A DNA stretch of 64,000 nt from Bradyrhizobium erythrophlei (lineage in GTDB: Bacteria; Pseudomonadota; Alphaproteobacteria; Rhizobiales; Xanthobacteraceae), in NCBI RefSeq assembly GCF_900129505.1, contig NZ_LT670818.1, positions 8,899,001 through 8,963,000 of the forward strand. Direction: 5' to 3'. Each line of letters opens with the position of its first letter. Positions within the stretch are counted from its first letter, which is position 1. Below, one piece after another: positions 51,074 to 60,961 of the stretch. A program made the position numbers and the translations under genes. The notes beneath the pieces were generated by a model. That model did no database searches. It saw only the letters and a list, made by a program, of their open reading frames with translations, and had not been told where the DNA came from.

Positions 51074-52441
51074 TCAGGCCTGCTGGCTGTCGGGACAGAC
51101 GATATCCACGCGGCCGCCCGGCCCAGCGTGAATGGTCAGCTTAAAACCGTGCAGCCTGACGATCGCAGCCACCAGGTTCAGGCCAAGACCCACTCCCGGC
51201 GTATTCCTGATCTTGTCGGAACGGTAGAAACGCCGCAGCACGGCCTCGCGCTCCTGCTCGTTGATGCCGCAGCCGGTGTCGGTCACGCGCACGATGGTCT
51301 GACGGTCGCCGCGCAGCAGCTCGATGCTCACTTGACCGCCCTCAGGCGTGAATTTGATGGCGTTGTCGACGAGGTTGGCAACCGCCTCGAACAGGAGATC
51401 GCGGTCGCCGCGCACGCTGAGCCGCTTGTCGGCCTCGACCCGCAGATTGATGCCCTTGTTTTCGGCGATCGGCTCGTAGAGGTCGTAGACCTCGCGCAGC
51501 ATGTCCTGCAGCGCCACGCTGCCGAAACCCGCCGAGCGCCGGCTGTTCTCGATCTCGGCCAGCCGCAGCAGCGCCGTGATGATCGAGAGCGACTGGTCGA
51601 TGCCGGCGATCGCCTTGTCGGCCACGGCCTGAAGCTGCTCGAGGCTGGTCGCGTTGGTTCGCCCGCGCTCGAGCGCGAGCCGCGCCCGCGTCAGCGGCGT
51701 TCGCAGATCATGGGCGATGTCGTTGCCGACGCCGGCGAGCGCGTTGATCATCGTCTCCATCTCATCGAGCATGCCGTTGACGATGACCGCGAGCCTGGAA
51801 AACGGCTCGTCGACGTTACGGTGCGGCAGCCGTTCGCGCAGATCGCCGGCGATGATGCGCCGGACCCGCTGGTTGACCTCTTCGACCCGCTTCTGGGCGC
51901 GCATGCTCAGCCACGCGCCGGCCATCAGGCAAAGCAGAAATGCCGGCAACAGGCCGAGCGCCAGCGCCTGACCGACGACATGGGAGATCTCGCGTGCCTC
52001 GTCGACCTCGCGCCCGATCAGCAGCGCATCGCCGCTCGGCATGCGCCGGGCGATCGCGCGGATCACGTGCTTCTCCTCGCCGGACGGAAACGTCCTGACG
52101 ATCGAAACGCTCTGGACGGAATCATCCAGTCTGAGCGGGGACGGAAAATGCTCGAGATTGCCGGCGAGCTTGCGGCCGTCCGCATCGAACAGCCCGGCAT
52201 ACTGGACGCCGCGGGAATCCTCGTTGAGCTGTTGATCGATGGCTTCGACGCGGCGACCGGCGGGCAGCGCCGTAATGAAATCGAGTTGCCTCGCGATCAT
52301 GGTGTCGGATCGCGCGACCAGATAGTCGTCGGTCTTCCAATAGATGAAACCGAACAGCACGATGACGAAGATCGCGAACACGGCCGCGACCGCGAGCGCC
52401 CAATGGAAGGTGTTGGAGCGGATGAATTGCGGTTGACGCAT
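51074..52441 (-). CDS. Sensor histidine kinase
   Basis: A 455-residue inner-membrane kinase: TM1 about residues 14-34 (LAVAAVFAIFVIVLFGFIYW), a ~120-residue periplasmic sensor, TM2 (LGLLPAFLLCLMAGAW), HAMP, the phosphoacceptor box GNDIAHDLRTPLTRA and catalytic N/G boxes NLVDNAIKFTPEGG, DTGCGI and GLGLNL. ATG 52441 has AGGA upstream; the frame to 52549 is unneeded. It lies 67 bases after the OmpR-type regulator. Confidence 0.92.
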   Translation of the reverse strand: MRQPQFIRSNTFHWALAVAAVFAIFVIVLFGFIYWKTDDYLVARSDTMIARQLDFITALPAGRRVEAIDQQLNEDSRGVQYAGLFDADGRKLAGNLEHFPSPLRLDDSVQSVSIVRTFPSGEEKHVIRAIARRMPSGDALLIGREVDEAREISHVVGQALALGLLPAFLLCLMAGAWLSMRAQKRVEEVNQRVRRIIAGDLRERLPHRNVDEPFSRLAVIVNGMLDEMETMINALAGVGNDIAHDLRTPLTRARLALERGRTNATSLEQLQAVADKAIAGIDQSLSIITALLRLAEIENSRRSAGFGSVALQDMLREVYDLYEPIAENKGINLRVEADKRLSVRGDRDLLFEAVANLVDNAIKFTPEGGQVSIELLRGDRQTIVRVTDTGCGINEQEREAVLRRFYRSDKIRNTPGVGLGLNLVAAIVRLHGFKLTIHAGPGGRVDIVCPDSQQA

Positions 52442-52508
52442 CGAATCCTGCCGGCCGGATGTCATGCCTGACGTCAACGGCGGCGCAATGCTGCCGGCCA
52501 TCCGAGCC

Positions 52509-53186
52509 CTATGAACCGCTGCGAAGAATGAATCCGGCGCCGCGGACATTGTGGATCATGGGGACGTCATCGGGCCCGTCCACCTTATGGCGCAGACGGC
52601 CCATATGCACGTCCACCAGGTTGGTGGCCGGCACGAATTTGTAATTCCAGACCTCCTCCAGCAGCATGGCTCGGGTCAGCAACTGGTCGCTGCGCTGCAT
52701 CATGTATTCGAGCAGGCGAAATTCCCGCGGCAGCAGGTCGATCGCGCGCTCGCCGCGCTTGGCGGTGCGTTCGATCAGATCGAGTTCCAGCGGCCCGACC
52801 CGCAGCGTGGTCTCGCGCGATTCCGATGGCCGGCGCAACAGCGCCTCGATGCGAGCGACGAGTTCCACGATCGCGAACGGTTTTGTCAGATAATCGTCGC
52901 CCCCCATGCGCAATCCGCGCACCCGGTCGTCCACCGCGCCAAGCGCGCTCAGCACCAGCACCGGTGTGCGCACCTGGTCCTTGCGCAAGGCCTCGATCAC
53001 CGTGAGGCCGTCCATTCCCGGCAGCAGCCGATCGACGATCATGGCGTCGGGCCGCGTCGAACGCGCCTTGTCCAGGCCCTCGACGCCGTCGGCCGCCCAC
53101 TGCACTTCAAAGCCGCGATCGGCGAGTTCCGCAGTAATTTCCTCGGCGGTTTCGCGGTCGTCCTCGATCAGAAGTAGCTTTGCCAT
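52509..53186 (-). CDS. OmpR-family response regulator
   Basis: A 225-residue regulator: receiver with acidic pair IEDD, phosphoacceptor Asp in AMIVDRLLPGMDG, TKPF lysine, and a winged-helix DNA-binding C terminus (LPREFRLLEYMMQRSDQLL, TNLVDVHMGRLRHKVD). It pairs with the downstream histidine kinase. Codirectional with the RND pump genes, ~300 bases upstream of it in the transcription order, so it is a candidate regulator of that pump. Confidence 0.94.
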   Translation of the reverse strand: MAKLLLIEDDRETAEEITAELADRGFEVQWAADGVEGLDKARSTRPDAMIVDRLLPGMDGLTVIEALRKDQVRTPVLVLSALGAVDDRVRGLRMGGDDYLTKPFAIVELVARIEALLRRPSESRETTLRVGPLELDLIERTAKRGERAIDLLPREFRLLEYMMQRSDQLLTRAMLLEEVWNYKFVPATNLVDVHMGRLRHKVDGPDDVPMIHNVRGAGFILRSGS

Positions 53187-53495
53187 CAATTCAATCTCTA
53201 CGGCCGCGGCAGAATGCGCGGCGCCCTCGCCCGGCTTCCTCGGAACCCTAACCTTGTCGGGTATCAATGCCATAACGTGTACCACCCGCAAATACCCCGG
53301 TTTCGCATTTGAAAGAGCCGGACAGCGCCGCGGTCCTATTCAGGGAGGATAAGACCAGCGTGCGCCGTCCGCTCTGCGGCCGCAGCCACCGCCTCCGGGG
53401 GCAAGCGCGGTGGGGCCGCTCGACAACAAAGATAATCGCGGCGGGCCGGCCGCACCATTAAATAGCGTTTTAGAGTTGGTAACCGCCCGGGGGCG
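53187..53495. other. Intergenic region upstream of the regulator gene
   Basis: About 310 bases between the secreted-protein gene and the response regulator carry no gene that can be supported. The promoter of the regulator is presumably here, but no clear motif was picked out. Confidence 0.5.
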
Positions 53496-54404
53496 TCAGC
53501 AGCCCGACGGCGAAGCAGGCGTCGAGACGCCGGGAGTTGCGAGGGCGCCCGAGGCGTTGGCCGGCGCCATCATGCCGGGTGTAGCCAGATTCATCGTCAC
53601 GCTCTCGGCGCAGGCGGACGTGTTCGGCGTCGGCATCACCGCCATGGTCGGATCGATGCTGGTGCCGGCGAGTTGCGTGACGTCGGGCTCAATCGTGCCC
53701 GGCGCCGGGCTCGCTGGGATCTGCGGCGTCGACAGCGGCAACGCCGCGCCGTTAACCGAGAGACTTCCCGGACTTAGGCTGCATGCGCTGGTCACCGTTG
53801 AATTACCAAGAGTGATTGGCGCGATGGTCCCGGTCGTACTTCCGCTGATCGAAGTGGAGGTCGTTGCCGATGGCCCCAATGGCATCGCCGTCGTCGTGCT
53901 TGTGCTCGCCGTTGACACCACGCTAGTCCCCTGCGTCACGGTCGTCCCCGGCGTCACGACGATGGTCCCCTGCGGCTCGATCGTCCCCTGCGGCAGGATC
54001 ACGATCGTCCCCGACGGCAGGGTCGTCCCCAGCGGCACGATCGTCCCCGGCGGCGCTGCAAACGTCGACGAGGTGGTGGCGCCGCTCGGTATTGCGCTCG
54101 CCGTCACCGGAGCCGATGAAGTGGTTTGCGTTGGGAACGCGGTTTGCGCCGATACCGGAGAGCAGTTGACGCTGGTCCCCGGGGCTGTGGGATCAAGCGC
54201 CAGCGGCACCGCCGCCAGCGTCGTGTCGGGAGCGCCCGGCTGGGTCGCCGCCGAGAATGGGCTCGGGCCGTTGAGCGGAGAGGACAACATCGCACCCGGC
54301 GTCGATGAAAGGCCCATCGCCGTGGTGCCCATGGTGGAGACCTGCGCCAGGCTTGCGTGGCAGCCCAACAGCAGGGCACCAGCCGCGAACAGAAAGCGTT
54401 GCAT
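53496..54404 (-). CDS. Secreted Thr/Ser/Pro-rich repeat protein, 302 aa
   Basis: A signal peptide (MQRFLFAAGALLLGCHASLA) is followed by a disordered low-complexity chain rich in Thr, Ser, Pro, Ala and Gly. The middle has imperfect repeats of a PxGTIV/PxGTT unit (GTIVPLGTTLPSGTIVILPQ and so on). Four Cys are spread out. It lies 25 bases after the RND adaptor gene in the same direction, so it is probably co-transcribed. No enzymatic domain is visible. Confidence 0.7.
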   Translation of the reverse strand: MQRFLFAAGALLLGCHASLAQVSTMGTTAMGLSSTPGAMLSSPLNGPSPFSAATQPGAPDTTLAAVPLALDPTAPGTSVNCSPVSAQTAFPTQTTSSAPVTASAIPSGATTSSTFAAPPGTIVPLGTTLPSGTIVILPQGTIEPQGTIVVTPGTTVTQGTSVVSTASTSTTTAMPLGPSATTSTSISGSTTGTIAPITLGNSTVTSACSLSPGSLSVNGAALPLSTPQIPASPAPGTIEPDVTQLAGTSIDPTMAVMPTPNTSACAESVTMNLATPGMMAPANASGALATPGVSTPASPSGC

Positions 54405-54429
54405 GGCGATGGCTCTCCTCCGTGCCGGT

Positions 54430-55704
54430 CTAGCTTGTCCGCACCTTGTTGCGCACCGCGACCTTGTTGCCCTCGGCCAGGTTCACCATCGGATTGAGGA
54501 TGACCTGATCGCCCGGCTTGACGCCGTCGTGCACTTCGACCTCTGTGCCGAAGTCGCGCGCGATCGTGATCTTCTGCATGTGCGCGACGCCGTTCTCGAC
54601 GACCGCGACATGCAGGCCGTTCTGATCGAACACCACCGCGTCGGCCGGGATGATCATCGACGGCGTCTTGCGCGGGATGAACAGCTCGACGGTGCAATAG
54701 ATCCCGGGACTGAGCGCGCCGTCCGGATTGGGAACGTCGATCTCGGTCAGCAGCGTCCGGCTGCCGGGCTGCAAGGCGCTCGCGATGCGCGTGACCTTGC
54801 CGGGAAAGCCCCGATTTGGAATCTCGGGGACACGGACCATCGCATCGACGCCGGGTCCAAGGCCGAAGGCCTGATCCTGGGGAACGAACACCTGGGTGCG
54901 GATCACGTCAGGGTGCATCAGTGTGAACATGAAGGTCGACCCGGACTGCACCAGGCTGCCATTGTCGATGGCACGCTGAGTGATCACGCCGTCGAACGGC
55001 GCCACGACGCGCTGATAGGCCTTCTCCTGCTCGAGGATTCGTATCTGCGCTTCCTGGGCGGCGATGTTCGACTGAGCCACTCCGACCGCCGCCTGCTGCG
55101 CCTGCAGGGTCAATTGATCGTTGTCGCCTTGCTGTAGCGTGAGCCATCCCTTCTGGACCAGGTTGCTGTCACGGGCATTGGTGCGCTGGGCGAGATCGCG
55201 GCTTGCCTGGGTCTGCTGCAATGTCGCCTGGTCCTGGGCCAGCGTCGCCTTGGCCTGCGTGATCTGGTGGTCGAGCTCGGGCGCGGTAATGTCCGCCAGC
55301 AGGGTGCCGGCCTTGACCTTGTCGCCGATGTCGACGTAGCGCTTCTCGATGTAGCCGGAGGTGCGCGCAAAAATATTCGCCGCCTCGAAAGCCGTCGTCG
55401 TCGCCGGCAAAGTGACGGTAATCTTGCTGTCAGCCGCGCGGACCGCGGCCACGCGAACGTCGGGCACAAAGGTGCTGGCTTCCCGCTCGGTGGCCGCCAC
55501 CGCAAGCCCGGCCTGGTAATGGCGCCAGCCGCCCAGCCCGAGGGCACCCAGCAGCAACAGCAGCACACCCGCCCCGAGCAGCGCGCCGCCGTAACGGCGT
55601 CGCCGCTTGGGCGTCACATTGGGGAGTGCAACAACGCGGTCGGTGTCGGAATCAAGCCGCTCCCGCCCACCATCATTTTTCGGCCGCACACGAATCTCGG
55701 TCAT
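54430..55704 (-). CDS. RND efflux periplasmic adaptor (HlyD/MFP family)
   Basis: A 424-residue membrane-fusion protein: a cytoplasmic tail, TM anchor (ALLGAGVLLLLLGALGLGG), barrel-sandwich hybrid (GYIEKRYVDIGDKVKAGTLL), a coiled-coil hairpin (LDHQITQAKATLAQDQATLQ) and RVVAPFDGVITQRAIDNGSL. ATG 55704 overlaps the pump stop by 4 bases, so the two are coupled. It should link the RND pump to an outer-membrane channel, which is not in the window. Confidence 0.94.
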   Translation of the reverse strand: MTEIRVRPKNDGGRERLDSDTDRVVALPNVTPKRRRRYGGALLGAGVLLLLLGALGLGGWRHYQAGLAVAATEREASTFVPDVRVAAVRAADSKITVTLPATTTAFEAANIFARTSGYIEKRYVDIGDKVKAGTLLADITAPELDHQITQAKATLAQDQATLQQTQASRDLAQRTNARDSNLVQKGWLTLQQGDNDQLTLQAQQAAVGVAQSNIAAQEAQIRILEQEKAYQRVVAPFDGVITQRAIDNGSLVQSGSTFMFTLMHPDVIRTQVFVPQDQAFGLGPGVDAMVRVPEIPNRGFPGKVTRIASALQPGSRTLLTEIDVPNPDGALSPGIYCTVELFIPRKTPSMIIPADAVVFDQNGLHVAVVENGVAHMQKITIARDFGTEVEVHDGVKPGDQVILNPMVNLAEGNKVAVRNKVRTS

Positions 55705-58700
55705 TCCGGTATTTCCTCGAATACGCCATGGTGAGGCTTTCCGTCGTTGCCCTTGCGCAGCATGGCGAACAGGTAAGGCACGATCAGCAGGGTTGTCGGG
55801 GTCGCGAACAGGAGGCCGCCGATGACCGCGCGCGCGAGCGCGGCGTTCTGTTCCTCGCCGGCACCGCCGATCGCCATCGGAATCATGCCGACGATCATCG
55901 CAGCCGCCGTCATCAGCACGGGACGGATTCGGGTGTGGCCGGCGCTCAGCGCCGCCTCGAAGGCGGTGTGTCCGTTCAATTGCTGCTCGCGCGCGAAGGT
56001 CACCAGCAGGATCGAGTTCGCCGAGGCGACGCCGACCGCCATGATCGCGCCCATCAGCGACGGCACGTTCAGCGTGGTGCCGGTGATGAACAGCATGGTG
56101 ACGATGCCGCACAGCGTCGCCGGCAGCGCCAGGATCACCACGAACGGATCGCCGAAGGTCTGGTAGTTCACGACCATCAGGAGATAGACGAAGACCGCGG
56201 CGAACAGCAGCCCGATGCCGAGATTGCGGAACGAGTCGTTCATGCTCTGGATCTGGCCGATCACCTGAATTGTATTGCCGGGCTTGAGCTCCTTCTGAAG
56301 ATCCGTCGTGACCTTCTTGATATCGGCCGCGACGCCGCCGAGATCGCGGCCCTGCACGCTGGCGTAAATCTCGAAAACCGGCTGAATGTTGGTCTGGTTG
56401 GAGTTGGTGGGCACCTTGTCCCGCTTGAAGGTCGCCACATTGCTGAGCATGCCCGGGACGACCTGGCCGCTGACCGCGAGGGAGGTGGATACCGGCGTGT
56501 TGGCAAGCGCATTCAGCGAGTTGACCTTATACTCCGGCGTTTGCACGGCCAGATAATACGGAATCCCCGAGGTCGGATCGGTCCAGAAATTGGGCGACAC
56601 CTGCTCCGACGATGAGAGGCTGACGTTGATATTGGTGGCCACCGTGCTCGCGTTGAGGCCGAGCTGCGCGGCCCGGGTGCGGTCGATCTGGGCATAGAAC
56701 GCCGGCGCGTCCGTTTCCTGCTGCAGATGGGCGTCGACAATGCCGGGTATGGCGGCAAGGCGTTGACGCAACTTCTTTGCCACCGAAAGATTGTTCAGGT
56801 CGTAGCCCACGGTGCGGACGTCGATCTGCGCCGGAAGGCCGAAGTTCAGAATCTGTGTCACGATATCCGCGGCCTGGAAGTAGAAAGTATCCTCCGGGAA
56901 TGCCGCCGGCAGCACCTGGCGCAATTTCTTGATGTAGTCGGCGGTGGGCTTGTGGCCGTCCTTCAGCGCCACCTGAATCACACCATCGTTGACTCCGATC
57001 GTCGAGCCGTCGGCGAATGCCAGATTATAGGCCCGCGCCGGTAATCCGATGTTATCGACGATCAGGCTGCGATCCTTCTCGGGAATGACTTCGCGGATCT
57101 TGTCCTCGACCGCCTGGAAGATCGCCTCGGTGCTTTCGATCCGGGTTCCGGCGGGAGCGCGAACGTGAAGCTGGATCTGACCGCCGTCGATCAGCGGGAA
57201 GAAATCGCGGCCGACGAGCGTCAGCATCACCCCGCCCAGGCCCAGCATCAGCACGGCGACGACCGGCACGATAATGCGCCGCTCCAGCAATGTCCTGAGC
57301 AGTCTCGAATATCCGTCACGCAGGCGCTCGAAGCCGCGCTCGAAGGCGGCCGACATCCGCGAGAAGAAGCCGGTGGGCGCGCCGTCCTCGGCGTGATGCC
57401 GTTTCTCGCCCTTCAGCAGCAATCCGATCGTGATCGGGGTCAGGGTCCGCGACAATCCGTAGGACGCGAGCATCGCAAACACCACGGCGAGTCCGAGCGG
57501 CGTGAAGAGGTACTTCGCCGGTCCGTCCAGGAACACCACCGAGGTGAACACGCAACTGATGGCAAGTGTCGAAACCAGCGTCGGCATCGCGATTTCAGCG
57601 GCGCCATGCAGCGTTGCATAGGCAAGCGGCTTGCCCTCCTCGGTCCACAGGCGGTGGGTGTTCTCGATGGTGACGGTCGAATCGTCGACCAGGATGCCGA
57701 CGGCCAGCGCCAGCCCGCCCAGCGTCATGGTGTTGAGCGTTTCGCCGAGGAAATACAGCACGACGAGCGATGACAGGATCGCCAGCGGGATCGAAATCAT
57801 CACCACCAGCGTCGAGCGCCAGGAGCCGAGGAAGACCAGGATCATCAGCGCGGTGAGGCCCGCCGCGATGGCGCCTTCGCGCAGCACGCCGTCGACCGAG
57901 TTGGTCACGAATACCGACTGGTCGAACAGCTCGCTGATCTTGAGGCCGGGAGGTGCGGCGGCGCGGATCGCTCCCAGCGCCTGCTTGACGCCGTTGACGA
58001 CCGCGAGCGTCGAGGCATTGCCGTTCTTGATGACGCTGAGCAGAACCGAACGGTGGCCGTCTTCCCGCACGATGTTCTGCTGCACCAGCGATCCGTCGCG
58101 GACCTGCGCCACGTCCTTCAGGAAAATCGTGGCGCCGTTGACGAATTTGACCGGCATCATGTTGAGGTCGTTGATTGTCGCCGGTGTCGCGTTGGTCCGC
58201 ACCGTGTACTGGGTGTCTCCGATCTTCGCCGTTCCCGAGGGCAGCGTCAGGTTCTGTGTATTGACGGCATTGACGATATCGAGTGGCGTCAATCCGCGGG
58301 ACAGCAGCTTTTCCGGATCGATATCCACCATGATCTGGCGATACTTGCCGCCGGCCGGGGTCGGCAGCGTGACGCCGGGAACCGGCGCCAACTGCTGGCG
58401 GACCTTGTAGATGCCGAAGTCGTAAAGCTGCTGCTCGTTCAGGGTTTCCGAATTGAGACTGAGCTGCAGCACGGGAACGCTCGACGCATTGAACTGCACC
58501 ACGATCGGCGGCTGGATGCCGGGCGGCATCAGCGCGCGAATGGCGTTGGTGGCGGAGACGATTTGCGCGATCGCGAGGTCGAGATTGACGTCCGGCTGAA
58601 AATAGATCTTCTGGATCGACAGGCCGTTGAAGGTCTGCGCCTCCATGTTCTTGATGCCGTTGACGTTGGCGCTGATCGAATACTGGCTGTAGGTACTGAC

Positions 58701-58886
58701 GCGCTGTTCCATTTCCGGCGTGGAAAGACCGGTGTACTGCCAGATCACGGTCACGACGGGAATGCGGATCTCGGGGAAGATATCGGTCGGCATCGAGCGA
58801 ATCGCGGCGACGCCGAGAAACAGGATTAGCGCGGCAACCACGTAGAAAGTGTGCGGAAATCTCAATGCAAATCGAACGAGGCCCAT
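55701..58886 (-). CDS. RND-family efflux permease (AcrB/HAE1-like)
   Basis: A 1061-residue inner-membrane pump with 12 TM helices and two large periplasmic loops. TM4 carries the proton-relay Asp pair in AVGILVDDSTVTIENTHR, and the N terminus (FALRFPHTFYVVAALI, then MPTDIFPEI) is typical. Sequence style fits the HAE group rather than the heavy-metal HME group, but substrate cannot be stated. It follows the beta-propeller gene after a hairpin. Confidence 0.95.
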   Translation of the reverse strand: MGLVRFALRFPHTFYVVAALILFLGVAAIRSMPTDIFPEIRIPVVTVIWQYTGLSTPEMEQRVSTYSQYSISANVNGIKNMEAQTFNGLSIQKIYFQPDVNLDLAIAQIVSATNAIRALMPPGIQPPIVVQFNASSVPVLQLSLNSETLNEQQLYDFGIYKVRQQLAPVPGVTLPTPAGGKYRQIMVDIDPEKLLSRGLTPLDIVNAVNTQNLTLPSGTAKIGDTQYTVRTNATPATINDLNMMPVKFVNGATIFLKDVAQVRDGSLVQQNIVREDGHRSVLLSVIKNGNASTLAVVNGVKQALGAIRAAAPPGLKISELFDQSVFVTNSVDGVLREGAIAAGLTALMILVFLGSWRSTLVVMISIPLAILSSLVVLYFLGETLNTMTLGGLALAVGILVDDSTVTIENTHRLWTEEGKPLAYATLHGAAEIAMPTLVSTLAISCVFTSVVFLDGPAKYLFTPLGLAVVFAMLASYGLSRTLTPITIGLLLKGEKRHHAEDGAPTGFFSRMSAAFERGFERLRDGYSRLLRTLLERRIIVPVVAVLMLGLGGVMLTLVGRDFFPLIDGGQIQLHVRAPAGTRIESTEAIFQAVEDKIREVIPEKDRSLIVDNIGLPARAYNLAFADGSTIGVNDGVIQVALKDGHKPTADYIKKLRQVLPAAFPEDTFYFQAADIVTQILNFGLPAQIDVRTVGYDLNNLSVAKKLRQRLAAIPGIVDAHLQQETDAPAFYAQIDRTRAAQLGLNASTVATNINVSLSSSEQVSPNFWTDPTSGIPYYLAVQTPEYKVNSLNALANTPVSTSLAVSGQVVPGMLSNVATFKRDKVPTNSNQTNIQPVFEIYASVQGRDLGGVAADIKKVTTDLQKELKPGNTIQVIGQIQSMNDSFRNLGIGLLFAAVFVYLLMVVNYQTFGDPFVVILALPATLCGIVTMLFITGTTLNVPSLMGAIMAVGVASANSILLVTFAREQQLNGHTAFEAALSAGHTRIRPVLMTAAAMIVGMIPMAIGGAGEEQNAALARAVIGGLLFATPTTLLIVPYLFAMLRKGNDGKPHHGVFEEIPE

Positions 58887-58903
58887 GGTCTATTCCTGTT
58901 GCA

Positions 58904-58932
58904 TGCCGGCTGCGCTGGCTGCGCAGCCGGCA
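58904..58932 (-). other. Intercistronic RNA hairpin
   Basis: A perfect 12-bp stem (TGCCGGCTGCGC, 5-base loop, complement) lies between the beta-propeller stop and the RND start. On the minus strand it lacks a following T-run, so it more likely stabilises mRNA ends than terminates. On the plus strand T-rich sequence follows it. Confidence 0.7.
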
Positions 58933-58939
58933 GCATTTT

Positions 58940-60430
58940 TTATTTCAACTGCACCTGTACAATGGAGCCGGGCTGGTCGGCATGCCCTTCCGCGATTACC
59001 AAATAACGCCGCTGGATCTTGTCCTCGCCGTGCACCACCTGCCGGATTGCGCCGGTGGCATTGACGATCGCAGAGCCAGCCGGATTGGTCATGAAGGCCG
59101 CCAGCGGCTCTAGCGGCCCCACGCCGTCTGGCTCGTGTGACAACGCGAGAATGTAAGGCTGCTTGGGCTCGAGGCCCGTCACCGAAGCCTGCAGCACCTG
59201 GATCAGGCCCTGATCGAACAGCGAGACGCTGGTCGGAGCCTTGTCTTCGCTGCCAGCGCCACCGGCGCTGCCGACGGTCTTGCGGCCCTCCATCGGCCCC
59301 AGCACAAGATGGGCGGTCTGACCGGCAACGCCGAGCTGCTGCAGGCCCTGCGTGCCATCGCCTTCAGGCACTGCCTCCGGAACATAGGTAATCGCCTGCG
59401 GCGCCTGACCGACCGGGCTGGTCGCGATCAGTCGATTGGTGAGCGTGTCGATCGCGGCCATGCCGTCGGCATTTTCCAGCCCGACATAAACCCGGCGGCC
59501 GTCACCTGACGGCCAGATGCCGTGCGGTAGCTTGCCGACCGGGATTGTGGCAGCTACCGAGAAATCGTCGGTACGAAATACCTTGACCTCATTCAGTCCG
59601 CCAACCGTGACATAGGCGAAGGTGCCGTTGGCATTGTGGACGAAATTGACGTGATTGGTGATCGGTCCGGTATCGATCGACTTCAGCACCGCGAACGGCG
59701 GCTTCGCGTCGAACACTTCGGTCCGGCCGATATCCTTCAGCGTGAACCAGACCTGCTTGCCGTCAGGCGTCGCGGCGATATTCGGACAGAACGGGCTGTC
59801 CTGCTTGACGTGTCCGACGATCTGATGATCGGCAACCGTGATGACGACCGTCTCGGGGTTGAACGAGGAGCAGACATAGCCGTATTTTCCGTCAGGCGAG
59901 AAGATCTGCATACCCGGCCCGGCCGGCACCTTGATGCGCGATTTCTCCTCGAAACTCTGGCCGTCGAGCACGGCGATATAGTCCTCGCCGCGGACGGTGA
60001 CCCAGACCTCCTTGCCGTCGGGCGTGAAAAACGCCTCGTGCGGCGAGCGGCCGACATAGGTGGTGTGCTTGACCGCGTTGGTCGCGGTGTCGATGAAAGT
60101 GACGGAGTTACTGCCGATTGAGACCACCGCAATGGTCTTGTGATCGGGCGAGAAGCCCATGCCGTGGACCAAAACCTGCCCTTTGTATAGCGGGCTGAAA
60201 TTGCCCGGCTGGGGGTCGCCCAAATGGATTACGCCGAGCAATTTGTTGTCGACGGGATCGGTGACCGAAACGGTGTTGGAAAACTGCTCCGCCGAATAAA
60301 CCCGGTCGTGACGGCTGATCGGAATATCCGGGTCCGAGGCCGCGCCTGGCACCTGGCCGGCCCAGGCTGCGGTCGTTCCAACCAAGGATATGCTCGTAAG
60401 AACAGTTAAAGCCAAAAGCGCCGGCTTCAT
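58940..60430 (-). CDS. Periplasmic YVTN-type beta-propeller protein
   Basis: A 496-residue secreted protein: signal peptide (LLALTVLTSISLVGTTAAWA) then repeated propeller blades such as NSVTFIDTATNAVKHTTYVG, ISPDG-like FSPDGKYGYVCSS, and VWVTVRGEDYIAVLD. This is the YVTN/cytochrome-d1-like propeller group. It lies 3 bases after the DUF305 gene, so it is co-transcribed with it. A ligand or electron-transfer role is not evident. Confidence 0.85.
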   Translation of the reverse strand: MKPALLALTVLTSISLVGTTAAWAGQVPGAASDPDIPISRHDRVYSAEQFSNTVSVTDPVDNKLLGVIHLGDPQPGNFSPLYKGQVLVHGMGFSPDHKTIAVVSIGSNSVTFIDTATNAVKHTTYVGRSPHEAFFTPDGKEVWVTVRGEDYIAVLDGQSFEEKSRIKVPAGPGMQIFSPDGKYGYVCSSFNPETVVITVADHQIVGHVKQDSPFCPNIAATPDGKQVWFTLKDIGRTEVFDAKPPFAVLKSIDTGPITNHVNFVHNANGTFAYVTVGGLNEVKVFRTDDFSVAATIPVGKLPHGIWPSGDGRRVYVGLENADGMAAIDTLTNRLIATSPVGQAPQAITYVPEAVPEGDGTQGLQQLGVAGQTAHLVLGPMEGRKTVGSAGGAGSEDKAPTSVSLFDQGLIQVLQASVTGLEPKQPYILALSHEPDGVGPLEPLAAFMTNPAGSAIVNATGAIRQVVHGEDKIQRRYLVIAEGHADQPGSIVQVQLK

Positions 60431-60433
60431 GTT

Positions 60434-60961
60434 TCACTCCTGCTGCATGTTCATTTTCATTGAGTCATGTCGCACGGCACCGTGCGACATCATCGAGGAC
60501 GTCATCGGCGCGGCCTGTGTCGGGGACGTCATCGACGGCGGCAGATCCTCGCCGACGGCGAGACGCATCGCGGCGATCTCCTGCTGTTGGGTTACGACGA
60601 TCTCCTGCGCCAGACGGCGAAGCTGTTCGTTGCGGCCGTATCGAAGAACGGCCTGCGCCATGTCGATGGCGCCCTGATGATGCGGCACCATCATCGCCAC
60701 GAAGTCCCGATCGACATCGCCGGTCGGCTTGATCGTCATATCTGCCATCATCTTGTTCATGGCGGTGTCGTTCTCCGACAGGAACGGCTGCTCGGCGGAA
60801 AGGTCCGGCCGGTATGCGACATACTGGACCGGCATCGCGCCGCGAACGTGATAGGCGCTCGTCGGATCCCGCGCCAGGGCGAACGAGGTCGCCGCGACCG
60901 ACGCCGTGGTCGCCAGCGAAATCACACGTTTGCGAACGAAGGTGCGCGAGAACAGAGCCAT
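60434..60961 (-). CDS. DUF305-domain exported protein
   Basis: A 175-residue protein. An N-terminal hydrophobic segment suggests export. The DUF305 core is clear: FVAMMVPHHQGAIDMAQAVL with the His pair, then RYGRNEQLRRLAQEIVVTQQ and EIAAM. DUF305 proteins occur next to copper and redox genes; the His/Met-rich tail (SMMSHGAVRHDSMKMNMQQE) could bind metal. GGAGG precedes the ATG. Confidence 0.88.
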   Translation of the reverse strand: MALFSRTFVRKRVISLATTASVAATSFALARDPTSAYHVRGAMPVQYVAYRPDLSAEQPFLSENDTAMNKMMADMTIKPTGDVDRDFVAMMVPHHQGAIDMAQAVLRYGRNEQLRRLAQEIVVTQQQEIAAMRLAVGEDLPPSMTSPTQAAPMTSSMMSHGAVRHDSMKMNMQQE

